From the NCBI GenBank assembly GCA_944319735.1, contig CALUEU010000003.1, forward strand, positions 239,895 to 303,894: a stretch of DNA of 64,000 nucleotides. Reading direction: 5' to 3'. Position numbers and translations under genes: made by a program. Below, piece after piece: positions 45,903 to 55,333 of the stretch; the stretch's first letter is position 1; every line of letters begins with the position of its first letter. The stretch is from an uncultured Methanomassiliicoccus sp. GTDB taxonomy: Archaea > Thermoplasmatota > Thermoplasmata > Methanomassiliicoccales > Methanomassiliicoccaceae. The notes beneath the pieces are model-generated. The model saw only the letters and a program-made list of their open reading frames with translations, searched no databases and was not told where the DNA came from.

Positions 45903-45937
45903 TCTGGATTCACATCCAGACTTTTCTTTTTATTTTG
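45903..45937 (+). terminator. Terminator within importer B operon
   Basis: TCTGGAT (45903-45909) pairs with ATCCAGA (45914-45920) around four bases, followed by CTTTTCTTTTTATTTT. The permease ATG is only seven bases beyond the T tract, so partial readthrough is expected. Confidence 0.7.
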
Positions 45938-45944
45938 TGATATC

Positions 45945-46997
45945 ATGACAAGCGAAGAACTGAAGACGCTGCTCAATCTGCACAAAGCAAACAAAAGAAA
46001 ACTGCAGATGATCGTAGCAGCACTTCTGACTCTTTTGATCGTAAGTTTCACAGCCTGCATTTTTGTCGGTTCTGTAGACCTTGATTTCAAAACAGCAATC
46101 GATGCTCTGTTGGGAAAAGCCTCTTGGAGCCAAAATCAGATTGTAAGGGACATAAGAACGCCGAGGCTGATCTGCGCCGCTGTGGTGGGAGCTTCGCTTT
46201 CAGTGGCAGGAATGGCCATGCAGGCACTCTTCAAAAATCCGATGGCTTCTCCATCTGTATTAGGGATATCTTCAGGAGCTTCATTCGGTGCAGCCTTGTA
46301 CATCGCTGTCGGATACGGCATGTTTCAGATGGCATACGGAGCTTCACTCTGCGCATTTCTGATGGCTGCTCTGACAATGTTTCTTGTTTATGCGTTAGCT
46401 TATCAGAAGAGAGGCGTCAACACGCTGATGCTTCTGCTGGCGGGAATGGCTATAAGCGCATTGTTCAGCGGGCTGACGTCTACAATCGAATTCTTTTCAG
46501 ATGCTGACACGGTAAACAGCATTGTCTTCTGGATGCTGGGAAGTTTTGAAGGCTCAAACTGGGTTGATGTAAAAGTCATCTTGATACCGGCAATCATCGG
46601 AATGATTTTGATTCTCATCAATGCAAGAGAATTAAACATCATATCAGCTGGAGAAGGAAAGGCCCGTGCTCTCGGCGTAAATGTCAAAAATGTCAGGATC
46701 ATGCTGCTGATCGGATCGTCAATACTTGTAGCATCTTCCGTGTCGATATGCGGCGTCATAAGTTTTGTGGGTTTGATCATCCCGCACATCTTCAGAACGC
46801 TGGGAGGGCCGGACCATAAGTATCTGGCACCGATGTGCATCTTAGGCGGAGCGTTGTTTATGATCATCGTAGATACAGTAGCCAGATCGATCATGCCGCC
46901 TCAGGAGCTGCCAGTCGGCGTGATAACCTCGCTGATCGGAGCGCCGTTCTTCATTTATATTATGAGAACAAAAAAGAAAGAAATCTGGAGTTCTTGA
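45945..46997 (+). CDS. Importer B permease, FecCD/BtuC type
   Basis: A 350-residue permease with about nine or ten membrane helices. Conserved phrases include RDIRTPRLICAAVVGASLSVAGMAMQALFKNP, LGISSGASFGA and CGVISFVGLIIPHIFR, with ARELNIISAGEGKARALGVNV as the coupling loop that contacts the ATPase. It moves an iron chelate, haem or corrinoid across the membrane. It is more distant from the permeases of importers A and C than those are from each other. No own promoter is visible. Confidence 0.93.
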   Translation: MTSEELKTLLNLHKANKRKLQMIVAALLTLLIVSFTACIFVGSVDLDFKTAIDALLGKASWSQNQIVRDIRTPRLICAAVVGASLSVAGMAMQALFKNPMASPSVLGISSGASFGAALYIAVGYGMFQMAYGASLCAFLMAALTMFLVYALAYQKRGVNTLMLLLAGMAISALFSGLTSTIEFFSDADTVNSIVFWMLGSFEGSNWVDVKVILIPAIIGMILILINARELNIISAGEGKARALGVNVKNVRIMLLIGSSILVASSVSICGVISFVGLIIPHIFRTLGGPDHKYLAPMCILGGALFMIIVDTVARSIMPPQELPVGVITSLIGAPFFIYIMRTKKKEIWSS

Positions 46998-46998
46998 C

Positions 46999-47841
46999 AT
47001 GGTTCATCTGGATGTAAACGGGGTCAGGTTCAGCTACGGTTCCAAAAAAGTACTGGATAACGTGTCGTTTTCAATCACCAACGGCGAAATAGTCGGCATA
47101 ATCGGCCAGAACGGGTCGGGAAAGACGACTCTTCTGAACTGCATTAATTCCGAATACAGACCGAAACACGGATCAGTCGTTATCAGGGATTTTTCACCGG
47201 ACGTTTTGGAAAGCAGGGAAAAACAAAACTATTCAGCGGATGTGCAGGATCTCTCCAACGCAGAGAGGTCGAGAATAATTGCTACTGTAGAACAGAGTTC
47301 ATTCATGTCGTTTCCTTTTTCAGTCATGGAGACTGTGCGCATGGGGCGATACTCTCATACAGGCATGTTTGATGATGGCGATGAAGAAGAGATTGCCAAA
47401 ATATGCGAAGTAATGAAATCCACCGGTATTCTGAAATTTGCCGACAGGCCGGTAAATGAACTCAGCGGTGGAGAATGGAGAAGAGTAATGATTGCCCAGG
47501 CATTGGCGCAGGAGCCGGAAATACTGCTGCTTGACGAACCCACTCTTCATTTAGATATAAACCACCAGTTTGAGCTGATGGATCTTCTTAAAAAGATCGT
47601 CTCTGAAAGAAACATTCTGATTGTTATCGTGACTCACGACCTTCCGCTGGCTGCCAGATACTGTGATAAAATCATCATTATGAAAGACGGTAAAATTGTA
47701 GATGCCGGATCTGCAAAAGACACCGTCACGACTGCCAACATTGAAAACATCTTTCACATGCGTGCCAAAATCGGTTATGATCAAGACATTGAAGGAATCG
47801 GAGTATTTTTGATTGGAAAAATTGATGTCGATCATTCATAA
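46999..47841 (+). CDS. Importer B ATP-binding subunit
   Basis: A 280-residue ABC ATPase with GQNGSGKTT (Walker A), LSGGEWRRVMIAQALA (signature), LLDEPTLHLD (Walker B) and the switch histidine in VTHDLPLAARYC. It lies one base after the permease stop and completes importer B. It contains a short insertion after Walker A (FSPDVLESREKQNYSADVQD) that the other two ATPases lack. A long inverted repeat follows the stop. Confidence 0.93.
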   Translation: MVHLDVNGVRFSYGSKKVLDNVSFSITNGEIVGIIGQNGSGKTTLLNCINSEYRPKHGSVVIRDFSPDVLESREKQNYSADVQDLSNAERSRIIATVEQSSFMSFPFSVMETVRMGRYSHTGMFDDGDEEEIAKICEVMKSTGILKFADRPVNELSGGEWRRVMIAQALAQEPEILLLDEPTLHLDINHQFELMDLLKKIVSERNILIVIVTHDLPLAARYCDKIIIMKDGKIVDAGSAKDTVTTANIENIFHMRAKIGYDQDIEGIGVFLIGKIDVDHS

Positions 47842-47848
47842 CATAATA

Positions 47849-47901
47849 AATGATGAGATTGTTTAGTTTGCACTCTAAACAATCGGATAAACAACATCAT
47901 T
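47849..47901. terminator. Nested inverted repeat between convergent genes
   Basis: GATTGTTTAG (47857-47866) pairs perfectly with CTAAACAATC (47875-47884), and an outer AATGATG (47849-47855) matches CATCATT (47895-47901). It fills the gap between importer B and the IetS-like gene. A bidirectional terminator is likely, although no T run follows closely. Confidence 0.5.
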
Positions 47902-47902
47902 G

Positions 47903-50190
47903 TTATTGACGTTGACGAATTTGCAGTTTAGTTTGAAGATTGTTTACAACATAACCTTTATTTTTAAATTCATTAACAATCTCAGTGTATATGTCCGTTC
48001 CATTACAATCTTTAATTGTTACAATTAGAACAAAATCTTGAAATGGTGTATTAACTCCATTGCGATTCGTCATATCAACACGAAGTTTCCATCCGTCTTT
48101 AGCTTTTATGCCATCTTTAATTTTTCTATGATATGTTTTAATCGGGTTCCATTTAGATCCATGCTCAATCATCGGTTCTTCAATATTCTTATCCCACAGT
48201 TTTTCCATTGGAACTTTGCTATTGTATCTCATTTTTCCATTTTTATATTCGTATGTTCCAAAACTAGCTTCGACGTTAGTTCTGCAATACTCATTTCCAT
48301 AATCTTCATCTAAACTTGGATTATATGCTAAAGTGAGGTATATTTCACCATAGCATTTACCATCATTAATGAGTGATTTTGGATATGGAAAATCAAACAT
48401 CTCTATATGTGAACCCTGGCTAACTCTTTGTTTGAATACGATGGTAACTTCATTCTCACTGCATTGAAGGATATCTTTAGCTTCTAATGACGGGATACCA
48501 AAACCATAATATCTGCCATTAAATGTTTTTTCACATTTCTCATCTCCAGATAATTCATGCATATTCATTCTAGCTGAATGGATCAATATGCATTTTGCAA
48601 GAAGGAGATCTTTTTCAATCAGTTCATCCAGTATTGTAGCAAATTTCTGAACTGCTCTTGGTGTGGCATAACTCGTACCAATATTTTCTACTACGCTGCC
48701 ATTTATGTCCAGTCCTTTCATGCCTAATCCTTGTACACACATGCTTTTAGAGATATTTCCACCGTAATCCACTATATCTGGTTTAATCATGTAGTTAGCT
48801 CCTGGACCGCCACGGCTGAATGGAGATGGCTCATTTGTTCTAACAATAGATTCATCAGAATCATACAATGCAACCGAACCTACTGTAATCGATCTGGTTG
48901 AATCAGCTGGTGAAATTATTCTATCGATCTCCTGCATGTTTTCTGGAGCTGGCCATTTCCTAAGTGAAAAAGGGCCAAGGTTGCCACTTGATACAAAAAA
49001 CTGTACACCATATTTGTCTTGTATGTAATCCAGAAAAATCCCCAAATCTGATATGGATTCGTTGCATATCCTGTCTTCCACACCCAGTGATAAATTCCAT
49101 ATTTGTGCTGATGAAGCATATTTTTCCATCGATTCTTCGATGATTTCCATAAGTTCATCTTCACTAATATAATCGTTGGACCATATTCTTTATTTCCATT
49201 TGGGACTGCGACAATATCTATAAATTTATATCTTTTTGAACTTGTTGTAACAAGTCCGTTCAGTTCATTACCGTATTGGATTGTAGATGCGATAAATGTA
49301 GCGTGGTATGTATTCTGATATTGTTTAGACACGTACTCTTCACGAGCAATCACATATGGTCTTAAGTATGGATTTTCATCACTCATTCCTCCATCTATTA
49401 TTCCGATTGTAATTTCACTGTTGGATTGATTATTGTTCAGGAATTTTTGCATATCGTTCTCTATAAACTCATTTGTTGATATTGCATATCTTTGAAAAAA
49501 ATCTATTGATTGTATGCCGTTTATTGATGCAATTTTAATAATATCATCATATGAATTTACACGTATTTTAATATACTTAATTTGCTCTCCATATGTAATC
49601 GTATCATATTCTTCTGAAAATCCAAACTCTTCAAACTTCTTTTTTACATACTTTGATATTTGATCATTATCATGGGTGTTGTTAAAGTCAAAAAGTTTAA
49701 TCTTTATTCGATCTTTAACATCATCAAAGTTGCCTTGTGATGAGATTATTGCAAGCTCATCCGATATCTTTTCATCTGCTAGTATGGGCTCAATGTCAGA
49801 TATTGCTGTTAGATTAGCTTTGAATTTTTCGGACGGGGGTGATTTTATGAGTGAAACCGTTTCTTCTATTGATTTTTTGCTCACTCTTATGTAGATTTCA
49901 TCTAAGTTTTTACCGCCTATTATTGGGCAATTGCGACAAAAATCATTAGGTTTATGAGATTTTGCGATAGCTTTTGATTTAACTGTAATTTTACCAACTG
50001 CTGGAGTTTTATCATCTTCTTTGAAAACATCATCATAGTATTCAAGCACACTTTCAAATTTATTAATAATGTCTGCTTGAAGTTCTGGAGTAACTTCATC
50101 AAAAAATTCAATAGTTCCACCGCCATTATCTTTTTTGATATCACTTTCTTTTGGGGATATCATTAAAATTGGTAAATTCTTCTCGCTCAT
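47903..50190 (-). pseudogene. ietS: IetS-like subtilisin protease split by a frameshift
   Basis: Two overlapping frames together make one S8 protease of about 760 residues. The upstream part (to about 49190) carries the catalytic Asp in TIGIIDGG (D266) and His in YHATFIAS (H296); the downstream part (47903-49150) carries SSGNLG (oxyanion Asn) and GTSYATP (catalytic Ser). The frames join at about 49187-49194, where one extra A in AAATAAAG would restore the frame; past that point the first frame becomes nonsense. Subtilisin plus AAA ATPase in this order is the IetAS anti-phage/plasmid-incompatibility pair. Inactivation, sequence error or regulated frameshifting are the options; loss of a toxic protease is plausible. 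Confidence 0.8.
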
Positions 50191-50192
50191 TT

Positions 50193-51317
50193 TTATTCCA
50201 CCTTTGTTAATCGTTGTATGGTTGTTTTTGAACTTCCCAGGATATCTGCAATCACTTGTAAACTGAATACATCTTTATTGACATCCCGTAAAAATTTTGT
50301 TTTAATCTGTAAAACACTCTTATCATTGCTGCAGTTTAAAGGTATGATATTATTAAATATAAAGATTTCATCATATATTTTAATTTTATTAAGTTTTTCA
50401 TCTTTCAATATAGAATCTCGTAATGCTTTTGTTATTATTTCTTTAATATCTGCTCCGCTCAGGCCGCCGAATGCGATAGCCAGTTCATATTTTTCCTTAT
50501 CTGATAAATCATTAGAGCTGTTGGTAAACAAATCTATCATTTTAATAATGGATTCTGTATCTGGGAGTTCTATCTTTACTTTATAATCAAATCTGCGCCA
50601 AACTGCAGAATCAAGTAATTGCTCATGATTGGTTGCAGCAACTAGAATACTGTCATTATTCAGCATGTCTACATTTTGTAAAAGTGTGTTTACAACTCTT
50701 TTAAGCTCCCCAAGTTCGTTTGTGTCATCACGAGCTTTGGCAATCGCATCGAACTCATCTAAAAATAATACGCAGGGTACTTTTTGAGCAAATTCGAAAA
50801 GTATCCTGATATTTTTTGATGTTGTACCGAGGTATGAAGAAATCATGCTATCTAGTCTGGCTATGACTAGGGGCAGGTGTAGTTCTTTTGCAATAAAGTA
50901 CGCACATCCTGTTTTACCACATCCAGGAGGTCCATATAGTAGTATTGTATTGGATATATCTATTCCTGCGGAACTCAGCTTATCTGCACATTTATAATTC
51001 AAAACAAACTCATTTATTCTTTCATTATTCGTTTTGGATAGTATGATGTTTGCATCATTATCTTCAAAATAGACAATATCCGCCAGGGCCGTACGTGATT
51101 CTCCATCCAATGGAATTGTCAATATTTTAGAGCTGTCCATTGGGGTTATGGTGCCATTTATTTGTGCTGATAAGAGCTTACTAAACTTATTTGCTGCAAT
51201 TTTTTCGCCATCTTCTTCTAGTTTTGTAATTAGCTGCTTTGTATAATTCGTGACTTTTAGTTGATCATGTTTCAAAGCACCTTCAACTATCTTACCTATT
51301 TCTATTGAATATTTCAC
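50193..51317 (-). CDS. ietA: IetA-like AAA+ ATPase
   Basis: A 374-residue AAA+ protein. About residues 1-110 are specific to the pair; the ATPase has Walker A GPPGCGKT (129-136), Walker B CVLFLDEFD (182-190), sensor ATNHE and arginine finger RRFDYK. The C terminus, LQVIADILGSSKTTIQRL, looks like a helix-turn-helix. It lies two bases upstream of the protease gene and fits IetA of the IetAS defence pair, where ATPase and protease act together. The gene is intact although the protease is frameshifted. Four GGAACGAT boxes cover its promoter, so it may regulate itself through the C-terminal helix-turn-helix (inference). Confidence 0.85.
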   Translation of the reverse strand: MKYSIEIGKIVEGALKHDQLKVTNYTKQLITKLEEDGEKIAANKFSKLLSAQINGTITPMDSSKILTIPLDGESRTALADIVYFEDNDANIILSKTNNERINEFVLNYKCADKLSSAGIDISNTILLYGPPGCGKTGCAYFIAKELHLPLVIARLDSMISSYLGTTSKNIRILFEFAQKVPCVLFLDEFDAIAKARDDTNELGELKRVVNTLLQNVDMLNNDSILVAATNHEQLLDSAVWRRFDYKVKIELPDTESIIKMIDLFTNSSNDLSDKEKYELAIAFGGLSGADIKEIITKALRDSILKDEKLNKIKIYDEIFIFNNIIPLNCSNDKSVLQIKTKFLRDVNKDVFSLQVIADILGSSKTTIQRLTKVE

Positions 51318-51338
51318 ATAATCCCCCTTAATCTTATT

Positions 51339-51430
51339 GGAACGATATGGCTTAAAAGTGGAACGATTAACCTAGTATATACCTTTTTTTACTGTTTATT
51401 TGGAACGATAGCTCATATTATCGGAACGAT
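51339..51430. promoter_or_regulatory. Four GGAACGAT boxes at 21/42/21 bp over the ietA promoter
   Basis: Identical boxes in the same orientation start at 51339, 51360, 51402 and 51423. Spacings of 21, 42 and 21 bases put all on one face of the helix. A minus-strand TATA-like GGTATATAC (about 51375-51383) lies between the second and third box. The surrounding 51318-51688 holds no gene; a TTTATATG element (51571-51578) may serve the next plus-strand operon. Confidence 0.75.
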
Positions 51431-51524
51431 TTAAGAAAATACATAATCTTTCGATTATCTATTTTTTATTTGATCAAAGTCCTTAGCTGGATAAATATCT
51501 AGTATGATCATATTTCAAATCACA

Positions 51525-51564
51525 ATGAATTGGATGGATTCATGATCGGTCATTTTTGGTCATT
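51525..51564. promoter_or_regulatory. Palindrome and direct repeat before operon C
   Basis: ATGAAT-N7-ATTCAT (51525-51543) is followed by GGTCATT twice, 10 bases apart (51548 and 51558), just before the TTTATATG element of importer operon C. Likely binding sites for a regulator. Confidence 0.35.
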
Positions 51565-51688
51565 CCCGTATTTATATGAAAATGCCGGATGTGGAAAAAC
51601 ATGTTGAGTTATGCAGTGATTTCTGAAAAATCAGCACACATCTTGCTGAAAAAATTACTGCGTCTCTAGAGCACTTTGGGGGATAGAG

Positions 51689-54364
51689 TTGAAGAAATCT
51701 GGCATTCTGGCAGTCGCGGCAGTTATTGTCGTTGCAGCTCTTGTCGTATGTGCAGTTTACATATTGCCGAGCGGTGAAGCTGATAAGCCGATCAATGACG
51801 GCGGAAGTACACAGTATATTCCGTCAAAGAATTATGAATATGTAGGAGAACAGGTAAACTCATCCAATTGGAATTATTGGTTTGGAAATCTTGATCTTCC
51901 CGGAGTATCTGATTCAAAGACTCCAACAAACTCTGCCGACTTGGTAGAATTGTGGAAGATTGCAGATGTTTTAGACGGCGGTTCTATGGTATGGGACGTA
52001 CCAGGGTCTGCAATATGCGTGGGAGACAAAACTTACTTTTTTAGAGGCTCTGAAGACGCATTGTACTGTGTAACAACTGCAACAGGAAAAGTCATTGCAA
52101 AGGCAGAATGCGTTTCCGATTCTGTTTACAACATGGCGATTGCCTACGGAGACGGCAAGATCTTCGTACCCTGCAGGTCTGTAGACTCTACAGTTCTCAA
52201 GGTTTTTGATGCCAACACTCTAAAACAGCTTTACGTGTCTCAGCCGGTCAGCGGCGGAGAAGTGCAGGGTTCAATAGTTTATCATGAGGGAGCAGTTTAT
52301 TTTGGAACATACAACGGTGACTATGCCTGCTTCAGTTCAGAGGATATTGATCCGTCAGTAAGTAACGAAGCAGTTCAGCCGCTGTGGGTTCTGGAAGGCA
52401 GCGGATGGTACAATGCAACTCCGGCCTTTGCTGGAAATTACTGCATAATTGCTGAGAAAGGCTACGACATCGGCGGCCTGATCATCTATGTTCTGGATTC
52501 AAAGACCGGTGTGGTATATAATACTCACAAAATCTCTCATGAGTACTGCGTTTCCGGCCTCACAATGTACAAAGGACGTGTGTATGTAGCTGCAAATGCT
52601 ACTTCTGATCCGTCCTACGCTACCTCTGAAGACAACAGAGGCAAAAACCTCGTAATTCATTCTTACGAAATAAACTCTGACGGAACACTTGACATTTCTT
52701 CTGAAAAAAAATGGAAATCAGACATTGAAGACGGCGGTACGCAAGCTACCCCTCTGTTCTACAACGACAGGCTTTACATAGGCGGCGGAGGAAGCACAAT
52801 GGGTACAAACGAGCCGTTTACAGTTCTCAACATTGCTGCTGACGGGACAATGTCTTCAGCATACAGCGACAGAAGCAACGGCATACTGACAAAAAGCTCG
52901 GCTGCCATCACAACAGCCTATGCAACTGAAGAAAATGATTATGCAGTTTACATATACATCATAGAATACGGAACCGTAAAGACCGGTGACAGCACAGGCC
53001 TGATCGGTTCAGCAGATATTAAAACTCTCAAGGATACTAAAGGACAGACTGAGCTTAATGTCGTAGGTACGCTGACTCCTTCAGTGGAGCAGTTTGCTTT
53101 CCAAAGCTTTACTATCTCTCCTGACGGCTATCTTCTGATACGCAATGATTCCACATTATTCTGTTACGGGCCTAAAGAGGCATCATCTTCCAAGTATGCA
53201 GCAGAAGATGTAGTAAATGCCATTGACAGAGTGGCAAGTCAGATTTCAAAAGGGAACTATGTCAACTTCAAAGAAGTGGGCATGATTGAATACAGATACG
53301 CTTCTCTGAGCGAGAGTGAAAAGAGCAAAGTGACTAATTACCAAGAGCTTCAGGATCTATACTGCACAGTATCATTTGTTGTCAGTGATTCTGAAACAAT
53401 CGAAGTAAAAGTTCCGAAAGGCTCGATTGCACACGCACCGTTTTTTAAAGTCTCGGATGATAAAATATTCTCAGGATGGGAAACAAAATCCTCCAAGACA
53501 TGGAATATCTGGGAAGACAGAGTTACTGAAGATGTTATATTAATTGCAAAATATGAACAAACCGTTAAAGTCTCATTCGATTCAAACGGCGGTTCTTCAG
53601 TGAATCCGCTTTATGTTGAAAAAGGCGGTGTAATGGGATACGTATGCGAGCCTGAACGCAGCGGATACACCTTTGCCGGCTGGTTCTCAAATAATACGGA
53701 ATACACTCCGCAGCACACAAAAGTCTCATCAGACGTAACTCTGAAGGCTAAATGGCTCGGCAACCACACAATTTCATTCGATTCAAACGGCGGTTCAAAG
53801 GTAGATACAAAAATGCAGATGACTACCGGCATGGAGATCAGCAAACTGCCGACTACCAGCAGATCAGGCTACACCTTCTTAGGCTGGTACTCTGGAGACA
53901 CTAAATATACAGACGGGATGACTTACTCTGCAGACGAAGACGTCACTCTTAAAGCAAAGTGGAAGGAAAACACTTCGTCTACAATCTCCACCGCAAAAGG
54001 AGTGACGGCTACAGGAACATTCCCTGCAGATGTTAAAATCGGCACTGTAGTGCCTTATGAATTCGGATCCACTGTACTTAAGATCAAGCAGACCGCAGGC
54101 GTATCTTTAGACTTCATTCAGATCACTATCAGCGGCGACGGTGTATCCGGAGACATTCCAATTTCAATAGGGCTGCCCGTCGGTGAATCTTACAAGTCTG
54201 CTGCAGTTTACTATTATGATAATTCATCGAACTCAGTGAAGACAGTCAATGGAACAATTGCCGAGGGAATGCTGAACTTCACGCTCAAGGGAAACACGAC
54301 AAGTTCTGGAATAGATGTGGTAATCGGAATACTGACAGGTTCAGACCTTCCAAATCATATTTAA
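51689..54364 (+). CDS. Secreted beta-propeller protein with three InlB-type repeats
   Basis: An 891-residue protein starting at TTG with GGGGGAT upstream. A signal segment (about 5-28) is followed by a PQQ-like beta-propeller (about 60-500; LYCVTTATGKVIAKAE, IYVLDSKTGVVYNTH, LFCYGPKEA), then three InlB/Listeria-Bacteroides repeats (about 560-630, 630-692, 692-765; SFDSNGGS ... LKAKW) and a C-terminal beta domain without a clear anchor. It is the first gene of the importer C operon. The same propeller family is fused to the permease in importer A. It could bind ligand or ligand-carrier at the surface and mediate adhesion through the InlB repeats; both are inference. Confidence 0.85.
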   Translation: MKKSGILAVAAVIVVAALVVCAVYILPSGEADKPINDGGSTQYIPSKNYEYVGEQVNSSNWNYWFGNLDLPGVSDSKTPTNSADLVELWKIADVLDGGSMVWDVPGSAICVGDKTYFFRGSEDALYCVTTATGKVIAKAECVSDSVYNMAIAYGDGKIFVPCRSVDSTVLKVFDANTLKQLYVSQPVSGGEVQGSIVYHEGAVYFGTYNGDYACFSSEDIDPSVSNEAVQPLWVLEGSGWYNATPAFAGNYCIIAEKGYDIGGLIIYVLDSKTGVVYNTHKISHEYCVSGLTMYKGRVYVAANATSDPSYATSEDNRGKNLVIHSYEINSDGTLDISSEKKWKSDIEDGGTQATPLFYNDRLYIGGGGSTMGTNEPFTVLNIAADGTMSSAYSDRSNGILTKSSAAITTAYATEENDYAVYIYIIEYGTVKTGDSTGLIGSADIKTLKDTKGQTELNVVGTLTPSVEQFAFQSFTISPDGYLLIRNDSTLFCYGPKEASSSKYAAEDVVNAIDRVASQISKGNYVNFKEVGMIEYRYASLSESEKSKVTNYQELQDLYCTVSFVVSDSETIEVKVPKGSIAHAPFFKVSDDKIFSGWETKSSKTWNIWEDRVTEDVILIAKYEQTVKVSFDSNGGSSVNPLYVEKGGVMGYVCEPERSGYTFAGWFSNNTEYTPQHTKVSSDVTLKAKWLGNHTISFDSNGGSKVDTKMQMTTGMEISKLPTTSRSGYTFLGWYSGDTKYTDGMTYSADEDVTLKAKWKENTSSTISTAKGVTATGTFPADVKIGTVVPYEFGSTVLKIKQTAGVSLDFIQITISGDGVSGDIPISIGLPVGESYKSAAVYYYDNSSNSVKTVNGTIAEGMLNFTLKGNTTSSGIDVVIGILTGSDLPNHI

Positions 54365-54373
54365 GGTGAAAAA

Positions 54374-55324
54374 ATGAATAAAAAATCAACAATTGCCGTT
54401 GTCGTCATCATCGTTGCCTTGCTGGCTGTAGTTGCAGTCTTTGCTTTGCAAAGCGGCAGCTCTGACGACAAGGAGATAAAAGAAGTCAATGCTACAGTTC
54501 ATTTAGGCTTTTCAGACACAGAAGTGTCATCAGAGGGATTTGGAAACACTATTGCAGCAATTCTTGCTTCAGCATTTCCCGACCGTGACATCCAGTACAG
54601 CAGCAACGGCAGCATAGCTTCGGTTGACGGCGTAGCCAACACCAATAAAAATACCTGGGCAGTGTTTAAGTGGGCTTCCCCGGACGGCTGGGATGTACTT
54701 TCAGTTTCAGCCAATTCCAAAATAGAGCTTCCAGAGAGAGTGACGCTTGCACTGCATTACGCTGAAAAGACAAAAGACGACCAGGGCAAGATATCATACT
54801 CAGTACCGGACATTGATGTCGAATATAAGGTGTATTTCTTCCTTCAGTTCAAGGAAGGATACGATGCCAACGATCTTATCCGCGGCATTCTTACAGAGCA
54901 GGAACGCAAAGATGGATTCTGGATTGAAGGGACCGGAGAGAACGTCATAGAATGCCTGCAGGATGCAGTCTACACATATCTTCTGCACGATACTTACACA
55001 GATGAAGATAAGAAAGAAATTCTCACATATGATGAGCGCAGAGAATCATACGGCTGGCTGTATAAATTCTTAGGCTGGGAGGACACAAGAGTCAGCGCAT
55101 CCGGAGGAGATTACGGAACCTGGACCTACTGGTCTCAGTACACATATGAACCTGACGCAAAAACTCTGGATGATGCAAGCGAATGGAATTACAACCAGCT
55201 GTCGCTGGGACAGTACGACATTACTGAATGCCACTACTTTGCTCTGATTCTTCAGACAACAACTGTGGAAACTGTAAACATTCCGATAGCGACGACTCCG
55301 GCAGACATACCCGCCGGCCTGTGA
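54374..55324 (+). CDS. Exported DUF4430-like protein of importer C
   Basis: A 316-residue protein with an N-terminal signal anchor (about 5-25; IAVVVIIVALLAVVAVFAL) and two beta-rich domains. Domain 1 (about 38-140) resembles DUF4430 (TWAVFKWASPDGWDVLS). Domain 2 (about 150-305) has YFFLQFKEGYD, GFWIEGTGENVIECL, WLYKFLGWE, WTYWSQYTY and LSLGQYD, the pattern shared with proteins at 34.3 and 41.8 kb. The start has AGGTGA before the ATG. It sits ten bases after the propeller gene and ten before the binding-protein gene, so it belongs to the importer, probably as an extra ligand-capturing protein. Confidence 0.8.
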   Translation: MNKKSTIAVVVIIVALLAVVAVFALQSGSSDDKEIKEVNATVHLGFSDTEVSSEGFGNTIAAILASAFPDRDIQYSSNGSIASVDGVANTNKNTWAVFKWASPDGWDVLSVSANSKIELPERVTLALHYAEKTKDDQGKISYSVPDIDVEYKVYFFLQFKEGYDANDLIRGILTEQERKDGFWIEGTGENVIECLQDAVYTYLLHDTYTDEDKKEILTYDERRESYGWLYKFLGWEDTRVSASGGDYGTWTYWSQYTYEPDAKTLDDASEWNYNQLSLGQYDITECHYFALILQTTTVETVNIPIATTPADIPAGL

Positions 55325-55333
55325 GGTGAAAAA

